A DNA stretch of 58,602 nucleotides, from positions 4,007-62,608 of the forward strand of contig LT642153.1 of assembly GCA_900128585.1 (NCBI GenBank), given 5' to 3'. This document shows positions 19,939 through 29,768 of this stretch, piece by piece. The first letter of the stretch is position 1. Every line of letters begins with the position of its first letter. This DNA is from Stramenopiles sp. TOSAG23-3. Lineage: Eukaryota; Sar. Below the pieces are notes generated by a model, which worked only from the letters and a program-made list of their open reading frames with translations, was not told the origin of the DNA and ran no database searches. Both the position numbers and the translations under genes were made by a program.

Positions 19939-20826
19939 ATGTCTACAGAGCTCTTCACGGAAGGAGAGTTTTCTTACCACGTGCTGACACCTAGGCACAA
20001 AGACGCAGCACACGCAGTGTTGGCTCGCGCGTTCTGCTCTGAGCCTGCATGCAAAGATATTGCTGAAATACGTCCTGAAATGGAAACGAAATTCATTGAC
20101 TGGCTTGAATTTGTCGATTATTGGATGGACCCTGCAAAAGCTGCAATGAAAGCTTGGGCCGTGAAACAATTATCTGCCAAGGAAATAAAAGGGCTTGAAA
20201 AGGGATTCAAAGCCATCGACATTGACAACGATGAGACGTTAACGGAAGACGAACTATCGCAGCTCCTTCAGCTACTGCGCATTAATATGACTGCAGAGAA
20301 ACTTCATGAGATGTTTAAAGAAGTAGATATAGATAACAGCGGTGCGTTAGACTTTGCCGAATTTCTAGTATTGGCAGCCAAAGCCAAGGACATGGGAGGG
20401 AAACACGCAAAAGCATTTTCGGCGATTGTCAATGCTCAAAGCCGTGCCCAAGAAAGCCGAGCTGTGCGGAACCAGCTTTCAAAACTTGCAGAAAAAAAAG
20501 TGAAGGAAAAGTTAAATGTGTCTTTGCAGAGAGAAGCAATGGCAGCTTCCCGTGCAGTGAAACACACAAAAGAGAATGCAACTAAACGCAAACAGAACAA
20601 CCAGAAACGGGCCAAAAAAATAGAAATGAGGCAAGCCGCCATCACAGACAAAAACGAACAAGTACTGGCCCAATCAGAAAAGCGACTTGCAGATAAGACA
20701 AAAGACCATAAGAAGAGGTACGCCAAGTCGCAGAAAGAGAGAAAAAAGGAGCAAGATAGAGTTGCGAGGTCAAGACGCGAAAGGTCGCAGCAAGCAAGAG
20801 CAAAAGCCGAGCTTTTGAAAAACTAA
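19939..20826 (+). CDS. EF-hand pair protein with GNAT-like N-terminus and charged tail
   Basis: The first ATG is at 19939 (an in-frame TTG lies at 19882), giving 295 residues. Residues 1-60 (YHVLTPRHKDAAHAVLARAF, CSEP, then FIDWLEFVDYWMD) resemble the first strand and helices of protist GNAT acetyltransferases. The acetyl-CoA-binding part never follows, so no acetyltransferase activity is expected. Two canonical EF-hand loops follow: DIDNDETLTEDE and DIDNSGALDFAE, a calmodulin-type pair expected to bind calcium. The remaining half is extremely basic and helical (KKVKEKL, KRKQNNQKRAKK, KKRYAKSQKERKKEQDR), suited to RNA, microtubule or membrane contact. Partner unknown. The GNAT likeness is from pattern memory and is tentative; the EF-hands are certain. 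Confidence 0.8.
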   Translation: MSTELFTEGEFSYHVLTPRHKDAAHAVLARAFCSEPACKDIAEIRPEMETKFIDWLEFVDYWMDPAKAAMKAWAVKQLSAKEIKGLEKGFKAIDIDNDETLTEDELSQLLQLLRINMTAEKLHEMFKEVDIDNSGALDFAEFLVLAAKAKDMGGKHAKAFSAIVNAQSRAQESRAVRNQLSKLAEKKVKEKLNVSLQREAMAASRAVKHTKENATKRKQNNQKRAKKIEMRQAAITDKNEQVLAQSEKRLADKTKDHKKRYAKSQKERKKEQDRVARSRRERSQQARAKAELLKN

Positions 20827-20867
20827 AAAGAAAGAAAAATTGAAAGAAAGGTGGCCCGTAAATCTCT

Positions 20868-21057
20868 AAAAACAAGAAAATTGGCTGTTATTTAAGTATG
20901 ATTTTATGAAGAAAAATACAAACTAATATCTCTAGTAAGCATTACTACATAATTTGTTTTTTTTTTTGATACGACACTTAAATTAAATTAGGGGTTCGGT
21001 TCGCAATACATTTTAATTTTACTTACTTAAAATTAACAGCCAATTTTCTTGTTTTAA
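20868..21057. repeat. Inverted repeat, MITE-like
   Basis: The left arm (about 20868-20898) and right arm (about 21022-21057) are reverse complements over about 30 bases sharing ACAAGAAAATTGGCTGTTA and TTTAAGTA, with one small indel. The arms enclose about 125 bp of AT-rich DNA in the convergent spacer of the EF-hand and RWD-like genes. A third, less perfect copy of the right arm lies at 24381-24412. It could be a small non-autonomous element or a paired 3'-end signal. Confidence 0.7.
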
Positions 21058-21074
21058 ATTAATGTATTTAGCAA

Positions 21075-21989
21075 TCACCCTTTCTTCTTGCCTTTGGTGG
21101 CTTTGCTTCCCGGGCCCTCGTATTTTTTCTTTGCAGGGCCAGTTTTTGCCATCCTTTTGTGCTTCGCTTTGTATTCTGCTTGGGCTTTCAATTCTTTCTT
21201 GGATAATTTCTTGGGCAAAGACACGTCCACGCCCTTTTCTCTGAGGGCCATCGCCTCTGCTTTTTTGCGTTCCGCTTCTTGCGCACGAACTTCTGCCTCG
21301 CGTGCCCTTTTTATCCGCTTTTCTCGCTCGCGTTCTTCGCGTAACTTCTCACCTAACTTCAGCGCCTCTAGTTTCGCCGATGATATGGCTTCATTTTCCT
21401 CCTCGTTTAATTGCTCTTCCTTTGTTTTCGTTTCTTCATGCTTTTTCGGGACAACGATGGCGAACCGGCGTATCGTCACTCCATCGTCGTTAGAACCAAA
21501 GTAAGATTCAAGAAATTCGGGCGCGACCCGGAGCAGAGCACCATATTGTTGTTCGCACCACTGAAAAATACTATCCATTTGCCAGCCCGTGCGCAAATGC
21601 TCTGGCAAATCCTGCTCCTTTTGCAGTTCTGCTATCCATTTTTCTTTTATAGTACCTGCAATAGACAGCTGCATTCTTTGAGGTAGGTGCTTGTTGCTTA
21701 TTTCAACATTAACTGGGAACTGTTCCAAGTGCGGCGACTGAATTACCAGCCTAATACGTAGGTCAGGAACATCGTACATTTCTGCCTCTTCTGTTCTCCG
21801 AATAATGCGCAGCGCACGGACAGGCCATGGCGGAGGTGGACGTGTCCACATTGGCTTAAAATCATCGCCCCATTTGCTTTTCATTTGCTGTAACTCAAGT
21901 TTTATCTTTTTAAAACTCCCTTTCTTTGCACCTGCGCCCGAAGGTTTCCCCGTGTCACTGGCCTCACTGGAGGCAGCCATCGAAGCCAT
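21075..21989 (-). CDS. Charged protein with possible RWD-like N-terminal domain, unknown
   Basis: The first ATG is at 21989 (the frame reaches a TTG at 22055), giving 304 residues. Residues about 25-170 contain a compact hydrophobic region (VPDLRIRLVIQSPHLEQFP, LPQRMQLSIAGTIKEKW, WIAELQKEQDLPEHLRTGWQ). Its order of strands and a final helix recalls RWD domains, but the match is weak. The C-terminal half is a long Glu/Lys/Arg coiled coil (EKLREEREREKRIKRAREAE) and the protein ends in a Lys/Gly tail. No family is assigned. It converges on the EF-hand gene, which also has a basic coiled-coil tail. Confidence 0.65.
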   Translation of the reverse strand: MASMAASSEASDTGKPSGAGAKKGSFKKIKLELQQMKSKWGDDFKPMWTRPPPPWPVRALRIIRRTEEAEMYDVPDLRIRLVIQSPHLEQFPVNVEISNKHLPQRMQLSIAGTIKEKWIAELQKEQDLPEHLRTGWQMDSIFQWCEQQYGALLRVAPEFLESYFGSNDDGVTIRRFAIVVPKKHEETKTKEEQLNEEENEAISSAKLEALKLGEKLREEREREKRIKRAREAEVRAQEAERKKAEAMALREKGVDVSLPKKLSKKELKAQAEYKAKHKRMAKTGPAKKKYEGPGSKATKGKKKG

Positions 21990-22926
21990 ACTTAAATTGT
22001 AAATTATAGAGTAATTGTAAATTATAGAGCACGGTCGGTGTTGCTCGTGTGTCAATTAATTCCCGTGTGAGTCTTGGCAATGCTTTAGCGAGTAGCAATG
22101 GGGTGAGATTATGCAAAATATGGAAGGTGTGGTCTATGTTTTAGATTTGTAAAAATGAAAACAAACGAGTTAATTGTAGTATTGTCGTCTTCTTCCTTCC
22201 TTCTTCTTCTATATTATATTATGGGGTGGGTGGCCACAGCAAGTACCTTACAACCGGAAAATTATTTATTTCTTCCCTGTGTGGTTTGTATTGTTGTGTG
22301 ATGACGGATAAAAAAAGAAAACACGAAAAGATATTAATTTGATAAAAACAACGAAGAAGACAGGAGCACAGAAGCGAACGGGCGGACGAGTAAGTAAGAT
22401 TTCCAAAGTAAATAATATATCAATATCCTTACTTAAAGTAGTAGAAGAAGAAGCAACAACAAAAATAATAATAATATAACAACAACAATGAATAATAATA
22501 AAAATTTATTAGGCCATCCGCCTTCTTCTTTCTTCTTCTGAGGGATGGATGAGGAGGAGTTCGTTCACTTTCTTCTTCTTTCTTCTATCTTTCTTCTTTT
22601 TCAAACAAACACAAACAAACCAACAACAACAACAGACCACCATGATTAAAATTAATCTCTTCTTCTACTGGTACGGTACCGTACCTGTACGGTACCGGTA
22701 CCTACTACTACCAATGGAAGCTCTTCTTCTTCTTGTTGAACCTGGTTGGGGGGCCGGAAGAGTTTTCAAGAAGATTGTTGACGTGTTTTTTTCATTAAAT
22801 ATATTTGCGATGAAACATATAGGGTCTTTCAACGTTTTTTAAAGAAAGAGAAAGAGTGGGCATCTCATAGATTTTAAGTTTTGTAGGATTATTTAAAAAG
22901 AAGAACAAATAATTAGTGTCCGTAGT
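21990..22926. other. Divergent spacer with palindromic GGTACC cluster
   Basis: The spacer contains AT-rich DNA, (AAC)n/(AAT)n stretches near 22450-22500, and overlapping GGTACC palindromes at 22669-22705. No gene was recognised. Confidence 0.5.
22669..22705. repeat. Nested GGTACC/CGGTACCG palindrome cluster
   Basis: Within 37 bases GGTACC occurs three times (22675, 22691, 22697), separated by GTAC-containing linkers, giving several overlapping perfect inverted repeats able to form a cruciform or bind a dimeric factor. The cluster lies about 220 bp upstream of the aminotransferase start. Confidence 0.7.
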
Positions 22927-24146
22927 ATGATCTTTTCTGGTTTTATTTCAAAAGCAGCAAGAAAGTGCAACTCGGTGCCTTTGCGCACCATTGCTTCTGC
23001 GCCTCGGCAGGCTCGCGGGACACCTGCGCATATAACCGATCGATGTGCGCTTTTAGACGCTCGTAAAGATAATTTGCCTCCCAACAGTTTGACATGGCGT
23101 GCATTTTATGACTCTTCGATCGGAAACGATGGGGCTGGGGCAATAATAACAGACCCACTGTTTTTCACTATCCCAGTGGACGACCATGGCTTTCACCGAG
23201 GCCATTGTGTTTTTGATACTTGCACTGTTTCTGGGTCGAAATGCTTTGGTTTGGACTTTCATCTGGACAGGTTTTTGCAATCGGCATCGAGGGCTCGAAT
23301 TGACCATTCGTACTCAAAAGATTGGCTTCGAGACACCATTTTGAGGACTATTGCTGCGTCGCAGCAGCGAGAAAATACTTTCGTGCGGTACTGGTTAACT
23401 TCTGGTAAGTCAGGTGCTTCGTTCCTGAGCACGATGCAAACAGCTTCTAACAACAACATTTTTTCAACACTCCTATGTGCTTTCCCATTCACTCTGCAGG
23501 CCGTGGTGATTTTGGCATAGTGCCTTCCCCTGAAACTACCTCCGATCCTCGTTTCTATGCAGTGGTGCACGACTACGGTATGGAAAAAACGCGGGAAAGG
23601 GAGGAAGGTGTTGCAGAAGTATTTGTGAAAGATGTCCCTTTAAAACCAAAGCTTCTAGCGGAAGTAAAGAGCAATAATTATATGCTCAATGCATTGTTGA
23701 CTCTTCGTGCAAAAGAACTTGGTGGGTCGCTCGGAATAGCTGTCTCTGAAGATGGCCGCTTGCACGAAAGTAGTATTGCAAATGTTGGGATCGTCACGGA
23801 TGATGGAGTTTTCAAAACTCCTCATTTTGATGGAATCTTGGCTGGGACCAGTCTGAAGCGGATGCATTCATTAATTGCAGATGTACTTGCGGCTGGGCAT
23901 TTAAATGGCTTTGAATTTTGCGATATTTATGCGGATGAAGCACTTCGTGCATCAGAAGTTATATTTTTTGGTGGTGGTTTTTGCACTCCAGTCGTAGAGC
24001 TTGATGGCAAGCGCATTGGCAATGGATGCCCCGGGGATGTGTTCAAGAGTTTCGATCGTATCATGAGAGCAGACATGGTGATGGATTTTGAGACCGACAA
24101 TATCCCATATGAAATGTTCGAGAAATCGAAAATCACGCCCCATTAG
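22927..24146 (+). CDS. Class IV PLP aminotransferase (D-amino-acid transaminase-like), one intron
   Basis: Exon 1 is 22927-23404 and exon 2 23500-24146, giving 374 residues. The 95-nt intron has GTAAGT at 23405 and CTCTGCAG ending at 23499; joining restores VRYWLTSG followed by RGDFGIVPS, conserved in this fold. Other family blocks are RGHCVFDTCTV and FHLDRFLQSASRARI. Also present are EVKSNNYMLNALL (Lys 216 is the likely PLP Schiff-base lysine), LHESSIANVGIV (the ES.N phosphate-binding motif) and GILAGTSLKR. The family covers branched-chain and D-amino-acid aminotransferases and aminodeoxychorismate lyase. This subtype resembles the D-amino-acid-transaminase-like proteins of plants and algae. 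The first 40 residues are basic with no acidic residue, so a mitochondrial or plastid target peptide is likely. Substrate undetermined. Confidence 0.88.
23405..23499 (+). other. Spliceosomal intron, 95 nt
   Basis: The GTAAGT donor and poly-pyrimidine-rich CACTCTGCAG acceptor flank a segment that breaks the aminotransferase frame. Removal joins two conserved halves in phase 1. Confidence 0.9.
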
Positions 24147-24620
24147 CTTCGGAAGATTGAATATAACAAGCAAGAAAAAATAAGAAAAAAATAAATTTCC
24201 CAAAAAGTCTGATGAATTTATGCTTACTCGCGCAATTGATTTTTCTCTTAATTCTAAAACACAAAATATGTGTGCTATATATAAAGAAAGCATTTTGTTG
24301 AGAACTTTTTACCCTTATGATCTAATGGACAAAAGGAGCAGATTCATTTTCGCGGGATACATGAGAAAGCTAAATTTTAATTACTTAAATAACAGCCATT
24401 TTTTTGTTTTTAAATTAAAACTAAATGCATTTTGGTTTTCTCTTTACTTAATATGAAAACGGTTTTCTCTTTACTTTAAAAAGTTAAACTTATTGCTTGA
24501 ATACTTCTGAAGCAAACCGTTAAGTTTAAGGGAGGGAAATCATTCTCCCCTTTAAATACCTAAAGTGACTTGCCCGGGGTGATTTAAAAAATTATGATCT
24601 CTAATAAAAGTGTGCAGAAG
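24147..24620. repeat. Convergent spacer with dispersed repeat fragments
   Basis: The spacer contains a degraded copy of the inverted-repeat arm (24381-24412, TTACTTAAATAACAGCC), an AGATTCATTTTCGCG word at about 24340 that recurs at about 19195, and a local duplication of GGTTTTCTCTTTACTT (about 24433-24475). No gene was seen. Confidence 0.5.
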
Positions 24621-25754
24621 CTAATGATGGCGACTTTTAGACTTCCTACGTCGTCGCTTGCCTTCCCCATGGCTTGATCCAGAACTAGTTCCACTTCTGT
24701 CATTGCTTCCACTACTTGCTCGATTCGACGCTCTTCCTGGCGATGATGGCTCGTTGGCGAGTTGTGTCAAAAGTGTCTTTGCAAGAGCGGAGCGTTTCTC
24801 GTCTTTTTTCCTCGGAAAAATCCCGGCATCGATAAGGTTCGTCGGCGGTATTGTACGAGAAGACCCGTTCCGTAAGGGTTCAATAATCATTTTTTCTTGC
24901 AGAATGCAATGCAACACCATAGTCCACGTGAGAGGCGACTGGTCCCACCGTGCGATGACTTTCTCTTTGGAATTGCAATCAAACATATTGTCCTTCCCAG
25001 CTTCGGTTTTTCCAAAAAGCAACGCGTTGAGAGTATTATTGCTGGCAGCACATTTCTTAAAAAGTGCAGCGCACACTATTTCTATCGGCGGGTAGGCAGT
25101 TGAATTTTTCTTTCTACGTTCGTGGCTTTGTCCAAGCGCAAGTACTACAGCGCTCGAGGATGACATATCTTCTTTGCCATAACATGCCATTCTTAGAGAT
25201 GTTACAAAGTCTCCGACTGGAACGACCAACGACTTTTCGTCGTTTGAGTTTTTTAACACATTCGCCAGAGTGGTGAATAGAGCCCGGGCTTCATAGAAAA
25301 ATTCTTTGTAGAAAAAAAATGTTTGGACCATGGCCGATACTGTCCCAAAAACGAGTTGGCTTTCAGAAACCCCCAAAAGCGATTCATCGACTATTTCTTT
25401 TGGAAAATCTGGACATAAAAATGTTAATAGCTGGTGGTAGTCTGCAGGTGTTATGCGTTCTGAGTCCGATAGGTTTGGGTAACATTTTTGAAAGTGACGC
25501 AAAAACGCAAGGCGGTTACGCTGGGACGCAAAGACATATTCATAGCCCCGAGACGCGACATGGTCCCCAGCACGAACGCTCTTAAAATATTCATACACGA
25601 TACTAACAGGTCTTTCCTCACGGCGCCCCAAGACTAATTTCACAACGTCCTTTAAGTACAGCTGAAGCTCGTGCTTCTCTATATACTCCTCGGCAGTGAG
25701 CGGGGAGGGAGTAGAAGAATTCGTAGGTCCTCTTGTTTCTGCAATAGTACTCAT
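24621..25754 (-). CDS. CSTPP1: CSTPP1 (C11orf49) homologue, tubulin polyglutamylase complex regulator
   Basis: The 377 residues run from the ATG at 25754. Residues about 20-200 align by eye with human C11orf49/CSTPP1: EYIEKHELQLYLKDVV, then VSIVYEYFKSV, NRLAFLRHFQKCYPN, DYHQLLTFLCPDFPKE and a helix containing FFFYKEFFYEA. CSTPP1 is a centriolar-satellite protein that binds the TPGC polyglutamylase complex and controls tubulin polyglutamylation on cilia and centrioles, so its presence implies a flagellated stage. The C-terminal 60 residues are Ser/Arg-rich low complexity ending RRRRKSKSRHH, unlike the acidic vertebrate tail. It is intronless and followed on the same strand by the Varp-like gene upstream, 773 bp away. 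Confidence 0.8.
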   Translation of the reverse strand: MSTIAETRGPTNSSTPSPLTAEEYIEKHELQLYLKDVVKLVLGRREERPVSIVYEYFKSVRAGDHVASRGYEYVFASQRNRLAFLRHFQKCYPNLSDSERITPADYHQLLTFLCPDFPKEIVDESLLGVSESQLVFGTVSAMVQTFFFYKEFFYEARALFTTLANVLKNSNDEKSLVVPVGDFVTSLRMACYGKEDMSSSSAVVLALGQSHERRKKNSTAYPPIEIVCAALFKKCAASNNTLNALLFGKTEAGKDNMFDCNSKEKVIARWDQSPLTWTMVLHCILQEKMIIEPLRNGSSRTIPPTNLIDAGIFPRKKDEKRSALAKTLLTQLANEPSSPGRASNRASSGSNDRSGTSSGSSHGEGKRRRRKSKSRHH

Positions 25755-26527
25755 TTTTTCCTTCGTTTCGTTTTACAGCACCGTGTATTTTTACGTATTA
25801 GTTTTCTCTCTACACTTCCGCCCGCTTCGGGATTCTACTCTTCGTTCCGGTGTACGGGAAGGAGGCGGCCGCAATCAGCAAGGAATCAATCCAACGTAGA
25901 AGCCCCCAGTCGTGATTAGGTTAGTTCTGTGTGGGTGTCCGTTTGTAAACAAATCACTACATCTTGGAAGTTATCAAACTGTGGCTGTGATTCCACTGCA
26001 GAAAGCAACATTGTATATATATATATAAATATGAATTCAGTTTAATTTCTTCAACGATCATCTTAATACAAAAAATATAATAAAAAAATACCAGCAGCAG
26101 TATTATTATATATAATTGGAATAATAGTAGTTTAATACTATAGTACCTGGTTACCGTAGTAGAAGTACGAGGAGTTCGAAGAAGAAGAAGAAAGTGTTGT
26201 TTTTTTTTTTGAAATTAGTTGTATTATTATAATCTATAATACTGTGGTAATATTAATACAGGTATCTATAGACTACTATAATAAAAGTAAAAGAATAAAA
26301 ATATATAATATAGAAGCTATTATTATTCCAATTATACAACATGATTTAATAGGAGTTAATAAATAAGTAGGCCAAAAAAGTAGAAGAAAAGTAATGTTAT
26401 AATTATGATCAAGACTTATGCAGTAAATGATTTACTTTTTTTTAAAAAATTTAGACCGAGTATATGAGACGAATTGAACTACAGACAAACGGGCAGAAGA
26501 AAGCACTGTTCTCTGCCTTTATCGCAA
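25755..26527. other. AT-rich spacer upstream of CSTPP1
   Basis: Contains an AT-repeat run (26010-26030), purine-rich GAAGAAGAAGAAG (about 26178) and a GTACC/ACCGTAG word cluster at about 26143-26160. No gene was recognised. Confidence 0.45.
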
Positions 26528-27934
26528 CTAAACTCCTGCCCCGGAGTCTGCCTTGTCCTCCTCCTCCTGAGAAGAGGAATCTTGACCTTCAGGCATTTTG
26601 ATGGGATGCACAGACGTCCCCTTCGTCGCAGCCTCTATAGCATCCCCTTTCCTGGTAAGGTTTTTGATGTAAATAATTGCAGACTCGAACGTTGCGAGGT
26701 AAAACCCATACTTTCCGTTTAAAGTTTCGCTTGGGGCGAATGTTCGCATAAATTTTATGTTCGCCAAAAGAAGTCCGGGTGCTGTATTTAAAACAACGTG
26801 GATATATATAGGCAATAACTCGTCGGTCGCCAAGGATCCCCTTCTGCTTTTGATTCTTCGCTTCCCTTTCTGTTTGGACCGCTCCTTCTCCTCCACTTTT
26901 GCTTGAAAAGAATTGAAACCCTCAGCTATCAAGTCGCCAACTTTAACTATAACGTCTAGCTTAGCCAAGGGCGACCGCTCGTTGTTAATAGTACGCAATT
27001 CAACGACCGCGCTCTCTTCCAGACCAAGACCATCCCATTTACAATTTTCCTCGCTCGAACCACGAGCACGCATGCCATGCAATTGAATTTGCAATGTATT
27101 CTCTTCCTCCATTTCTGCATTGCAAATCGCACTAAATACATTGGGATAAATTTCTTCGTGAATTAGGGTGTGAAATGATTTTGATAACATATGGAACAAT
27201 GCAGGCTGCTTTAAAGCGCATGCGTAATTTATATTCCGCTTTATAGCTTGGCCAACCAGGGTATGGCACTCTTCGTCTATGGCATCGATTAAGTTTTCAA
27301 CGGCGTCATGCCGGATGCCTGCTTTTCCAACATCACCATCCACCCCATCCTTGCTTTGATTCTCCTGCTCAAAAAGCAGGTATTTCCCTGACGAAATTTC
27401 TTCGTTGATGCCAGCTGCAAACGCCAAAGAATTTCGCACAACGAACTTGTTAACCCTGGAATGTTTTATCATCATGACCCATTCTTTAGCGCTCCGCGCG
27501 GACGAAAAGAGTTCTTTGTTGTCGTACGTGCTATAAACGACGTCACCAGGCCCGCTAATTGGCCGGTTGATACAATAGACTTTAAAACTGCTGTCCCCAA
27601 TAAAAAACTCTTCCTCGAACAAAACTCGCACGGTTCTTTCCTCTGGGAATGCGCCGCCGGCGTCACTGGCTTCGCTGCATGCTTTCAGCGTTTTCTTCTC
27701 CGCGTTAAATTCTACGGACTTTCCGTTTAAGGTGAGAAAAAATCCTTGGTAATATTGATTAAGCGGTTGCAGTATATGGCTAAAAATAATCGATTTTGTG
27801 GTGAACTTTGCAGCTTGTATGGACGTAGATTGCGGAATCAACAACGTCCATGATCGACTCACCGCCTCATTCTCTAAATCGGGGAAAATTTGCCGCATTG
27901 CAGCAAAAAATTTATTGTGCTGAAAGTCCTCCAT
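26528..27934 (-). CDS. VPS9-domain Rab GEF resembling the N-terminal half of Varp (ANKRD27)
   Basis: This protein has 468 residues. The N-terminal 160 follow the pattern of Varp: opening NKFFAAMRQIFPDL, then SHILQPLNQYYQGFFLTLNG, RVLFEEEFFIG and FKVYCINRPI. After a helical middle comes a VPS9 catalytic core at about 370-430: DELLPIYIHVVL, LLANIKFMRTF, then NGKYGFYLATFESAIIYI, with the Asp of DELLP and a Tyr in GFYLATF in the usual catalytic places. VPS9 domains exchange nucleotide on Rab5/Rab21-type GTPases on early endosomes. Metazoan Varp continues with two ankyrin arrays that bind Rab32/38 and VAMP7; here the protein stops after an acidic tail (SSSQEEEDKADSGAG), so those functions are absent or elsewhere. 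The VPS9 call is firm, the Varp link moderate. Confidence 0.78.
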   Translation of the reverse strand: MEDFQHNKFFAAMRQIFPDLENEAVSRSWTLLIPQSTSIQAAKFTTKSIIFSHILQPLNQYYQGFFLTLNGKSVEFNAEKKTLKACSEASDAGGAFPEERTVRVLFEEEFFIGDSSFKVYCINRPISGPGDVVYSTYDNKELFSSARSAKEWVMMIKHSRVNKFVVRNSLAFAAGINEEISSGKYLLFEQENQSKDGVDGDVGKAGIRHDAVENLIDAIDEECHTLVGQAIKRNINYACALKQPALFHMLSKSFHTLIHEEIYPNVFSAICNAEMEEENTLQIQLHGMRARGSSEENCKWDGLGLEESAVVELRTINNERSPLAKLDVIVKVGDLIAEGFNSFQAKVEEKERSKQKGKRRIKSRRGSLATDELLPIYIHVVLNTAPGLLLANIKFMRTFAPSETLNGKYGFYLATFESAIIYIKNLTRKGDAIEAATKGTSVHPIKMPEGQDSSSQEEEDKADSGAGV

Positions 27935-28682
27935 AATAGCACGGTACCAGCGAAAACCGGACCCGCAAAGGGGTTGAACTGAAGGTGGGGGGGTCTGCTA
28001 CTACTCACTGTATTTTCTCCGCGAATCTCTCTACGCCCGTCAACCTGCACTGCAATCGTGATAGACAAAGCTAACAAGATTTCTAAAATTACAATGCGAC
28101 TTGTGTCGTTTCCTCATGATGGCACAATTGTGCTGCATTTTTTATGATATATTTTTTGTTATTAATAGACGAGTCGTCGAAATAATAATATAATAATAAT
28201 AATATTAAAATATATATATTATAGAAGATGATCGACGACGATTATTTATTATAAAAAAAGAGAGATCTTCTCAACAACGACAATATTATTATATCACAAT
28301 CAATCATCATGCAGCATCAGGCGAGCGAGGTGAATAAAAATAATTATTATATTGCTGTGGTTGGGAGGAGGAGGCCAACAAAACACAATGGTAATAATAT
28401 AACTTATTATGATGTGGAATTATTCACCAATAAGTTTTACCTAGAAAATATACAGATTATATAGTTAAACACAGTAATTTATTTTGTGTACGAAATATTT
28501 TTTTATCAAAATAAAATAATATCCTGTTCTTCGTTCTTCTTCCTAATCATTTGTAAAAATATTCATCTCTTTTTGTCGACGCCCACCTTATATAAACCCC
28601 GCGCGCGTGGTTTCAAATTGGGTGCGATTCATTCACTTCAATTGCTCTTGCGCATCTGTCGATCCTACTGGGCACACGGGCC
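27935..28682. other. AT-rich spacer upstream of VPS9 gene
   Basis: AT-rich with TAATAATAATA runs (28185-28205). No coding frame was recognised. Confidence 0.45.
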
Positions 28683-29768
28683 CTAATACATGAATGTAAC
28701 GCCGTATGCAACCAAAACCAGAATAAAAAACGCATAGCCCAGGTAAACTATACTTTTGGGGTACGGGGAAGAAAGACTTTGGACATCTTGTTTTGTTAAA
28801 TGTGACAGCAAGCCAGACGAACTACCATCGCCTGAGCGAGATCCAATCCCCCCCTGCTTTCTGCCATGGGCGTTCGTGTCCTTTCTTCCTGCCTCGGTGG
28901 GGGCCTTCTTCTGTTCCCCTTTTCTATTTCTAGCACGCAGTGAGTCTTCGTTAATAGCTGGAAAAGCTGATTTTTGGCGTTTGGAAGACAACATAGAGGG
29001 CTTCCTCTTGTCTCCGAAAATGTTTTTTGTTTTGTTTCCTTTCGCTAATGATGATGGGGATTTTTTCTTCGGCTTTTTTTCCAACAGCTTTCGGCGGGCA
29101 TCACGCTCCATTTGGTCCAGGCGCTGCTCAGTTGCCAGCATGCTCATTTTCCTGCGCTGCAAGTCCTTCTCCAGCCTTTTTTTCCTCTCTTCAAGTTTTA
29201 CCACTTCATTCCTATCTTCGTTTTCTTTACTATCTGCTTCAAATGAAAGCGCCTGTGGTCCGCCGTGCTTTGTATTATAATCTTTCGATATTGGCGATAA
29301 TGATACCCGACCTGTTTCAGAAAGAATTTTCTGTGATGTTGGCAGGTTAGGGGACGTGATCTTCGGTTTTTGTCTGTGTAATTGTCTTCCAGGCGTCGTC
29401 CTTCGACTCGGCGAATTTCTCTTTTTCCTTCGGTCAAACGGTTTTTTTTGGGGGATTTTGTCGTCGCTATCCGTCGATGCTTTTACAACCACCTTCGGCT
29501 CCGCCGAGGGGGGCACAGACTCCGCAAGGTCAGTGTTTGTACTCCGTTCCTCCTGTTTATGTGCAACCGAAGTTTCAGTCTTTTCAACCGCACTGGAGCT
29601 GACAACTTTGGAACTGCCCGGTTTCGGGGCAGCGTTTACTATATTTTTCCACTCAGGCATATCCTTTTTGCAAAATGCCATCTTCAATATTGGTGAAGTT
29701 GCCTTCCCGCTTCCCAGACCAACCATAAGGTGTGTCGTCGGCGGAAGTTCCTTTTTATTATCCCCCAT
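28683..29768 (-). CDS. Tail-anchored, Ser/Lys-rich protein, unknown
   Basis: The first ATG is at 29768, giving 361 residues. The frame stays open upstream to about 29846 with protein-like codons (IEHRPSVKIDTVRSGRPQGL) preceded by a possible CCAG acceptor, so a 5' exon is plausible. The protein is low complexity and basic with a coiled coil (EERKKRLEKDLQRRKMSMLA). It ends in one hydrophobic segment (IVYLGYAFFILVLVAYGVTFMY) only two or three residues from the end, typical of a tail anchor in ER, nuclear envelope or mitochondrial outer membrane. No family recognised. Confidence 0.6.
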   Translation of the reverse strand: MGDNKKELPPTTHLMVGLGSGKATSPILKMAFCKKDMPEWKNIVNAAPKPGSSKVVSSSAVEKTETSVAHKQEERSTNTDLAESVPPSAEPKVVVKASTDSDDKIPQKKPFDRRKKRNSPSRRTTPGRQLHRQKPKITSPNLPTSQKILSETGRVSLSPISKDYNTKHGGPQALSFEADSKENEDRNEVVKLEERKKRLEKDLQRRKMSMLATEQRLDQMERDARRKLLEKKPKKKSPSSLAKGNKTKNIFGDKRKPSMLSSKRQKSAFPAINEDSLRARNRKGEQKKAPTEAGRKDTNAHGRKQGGIGSRSGDGSSSGLLSHLTKQDVQSLSSPYPKSIVYLGYAFFILVLVAYGVTFMY

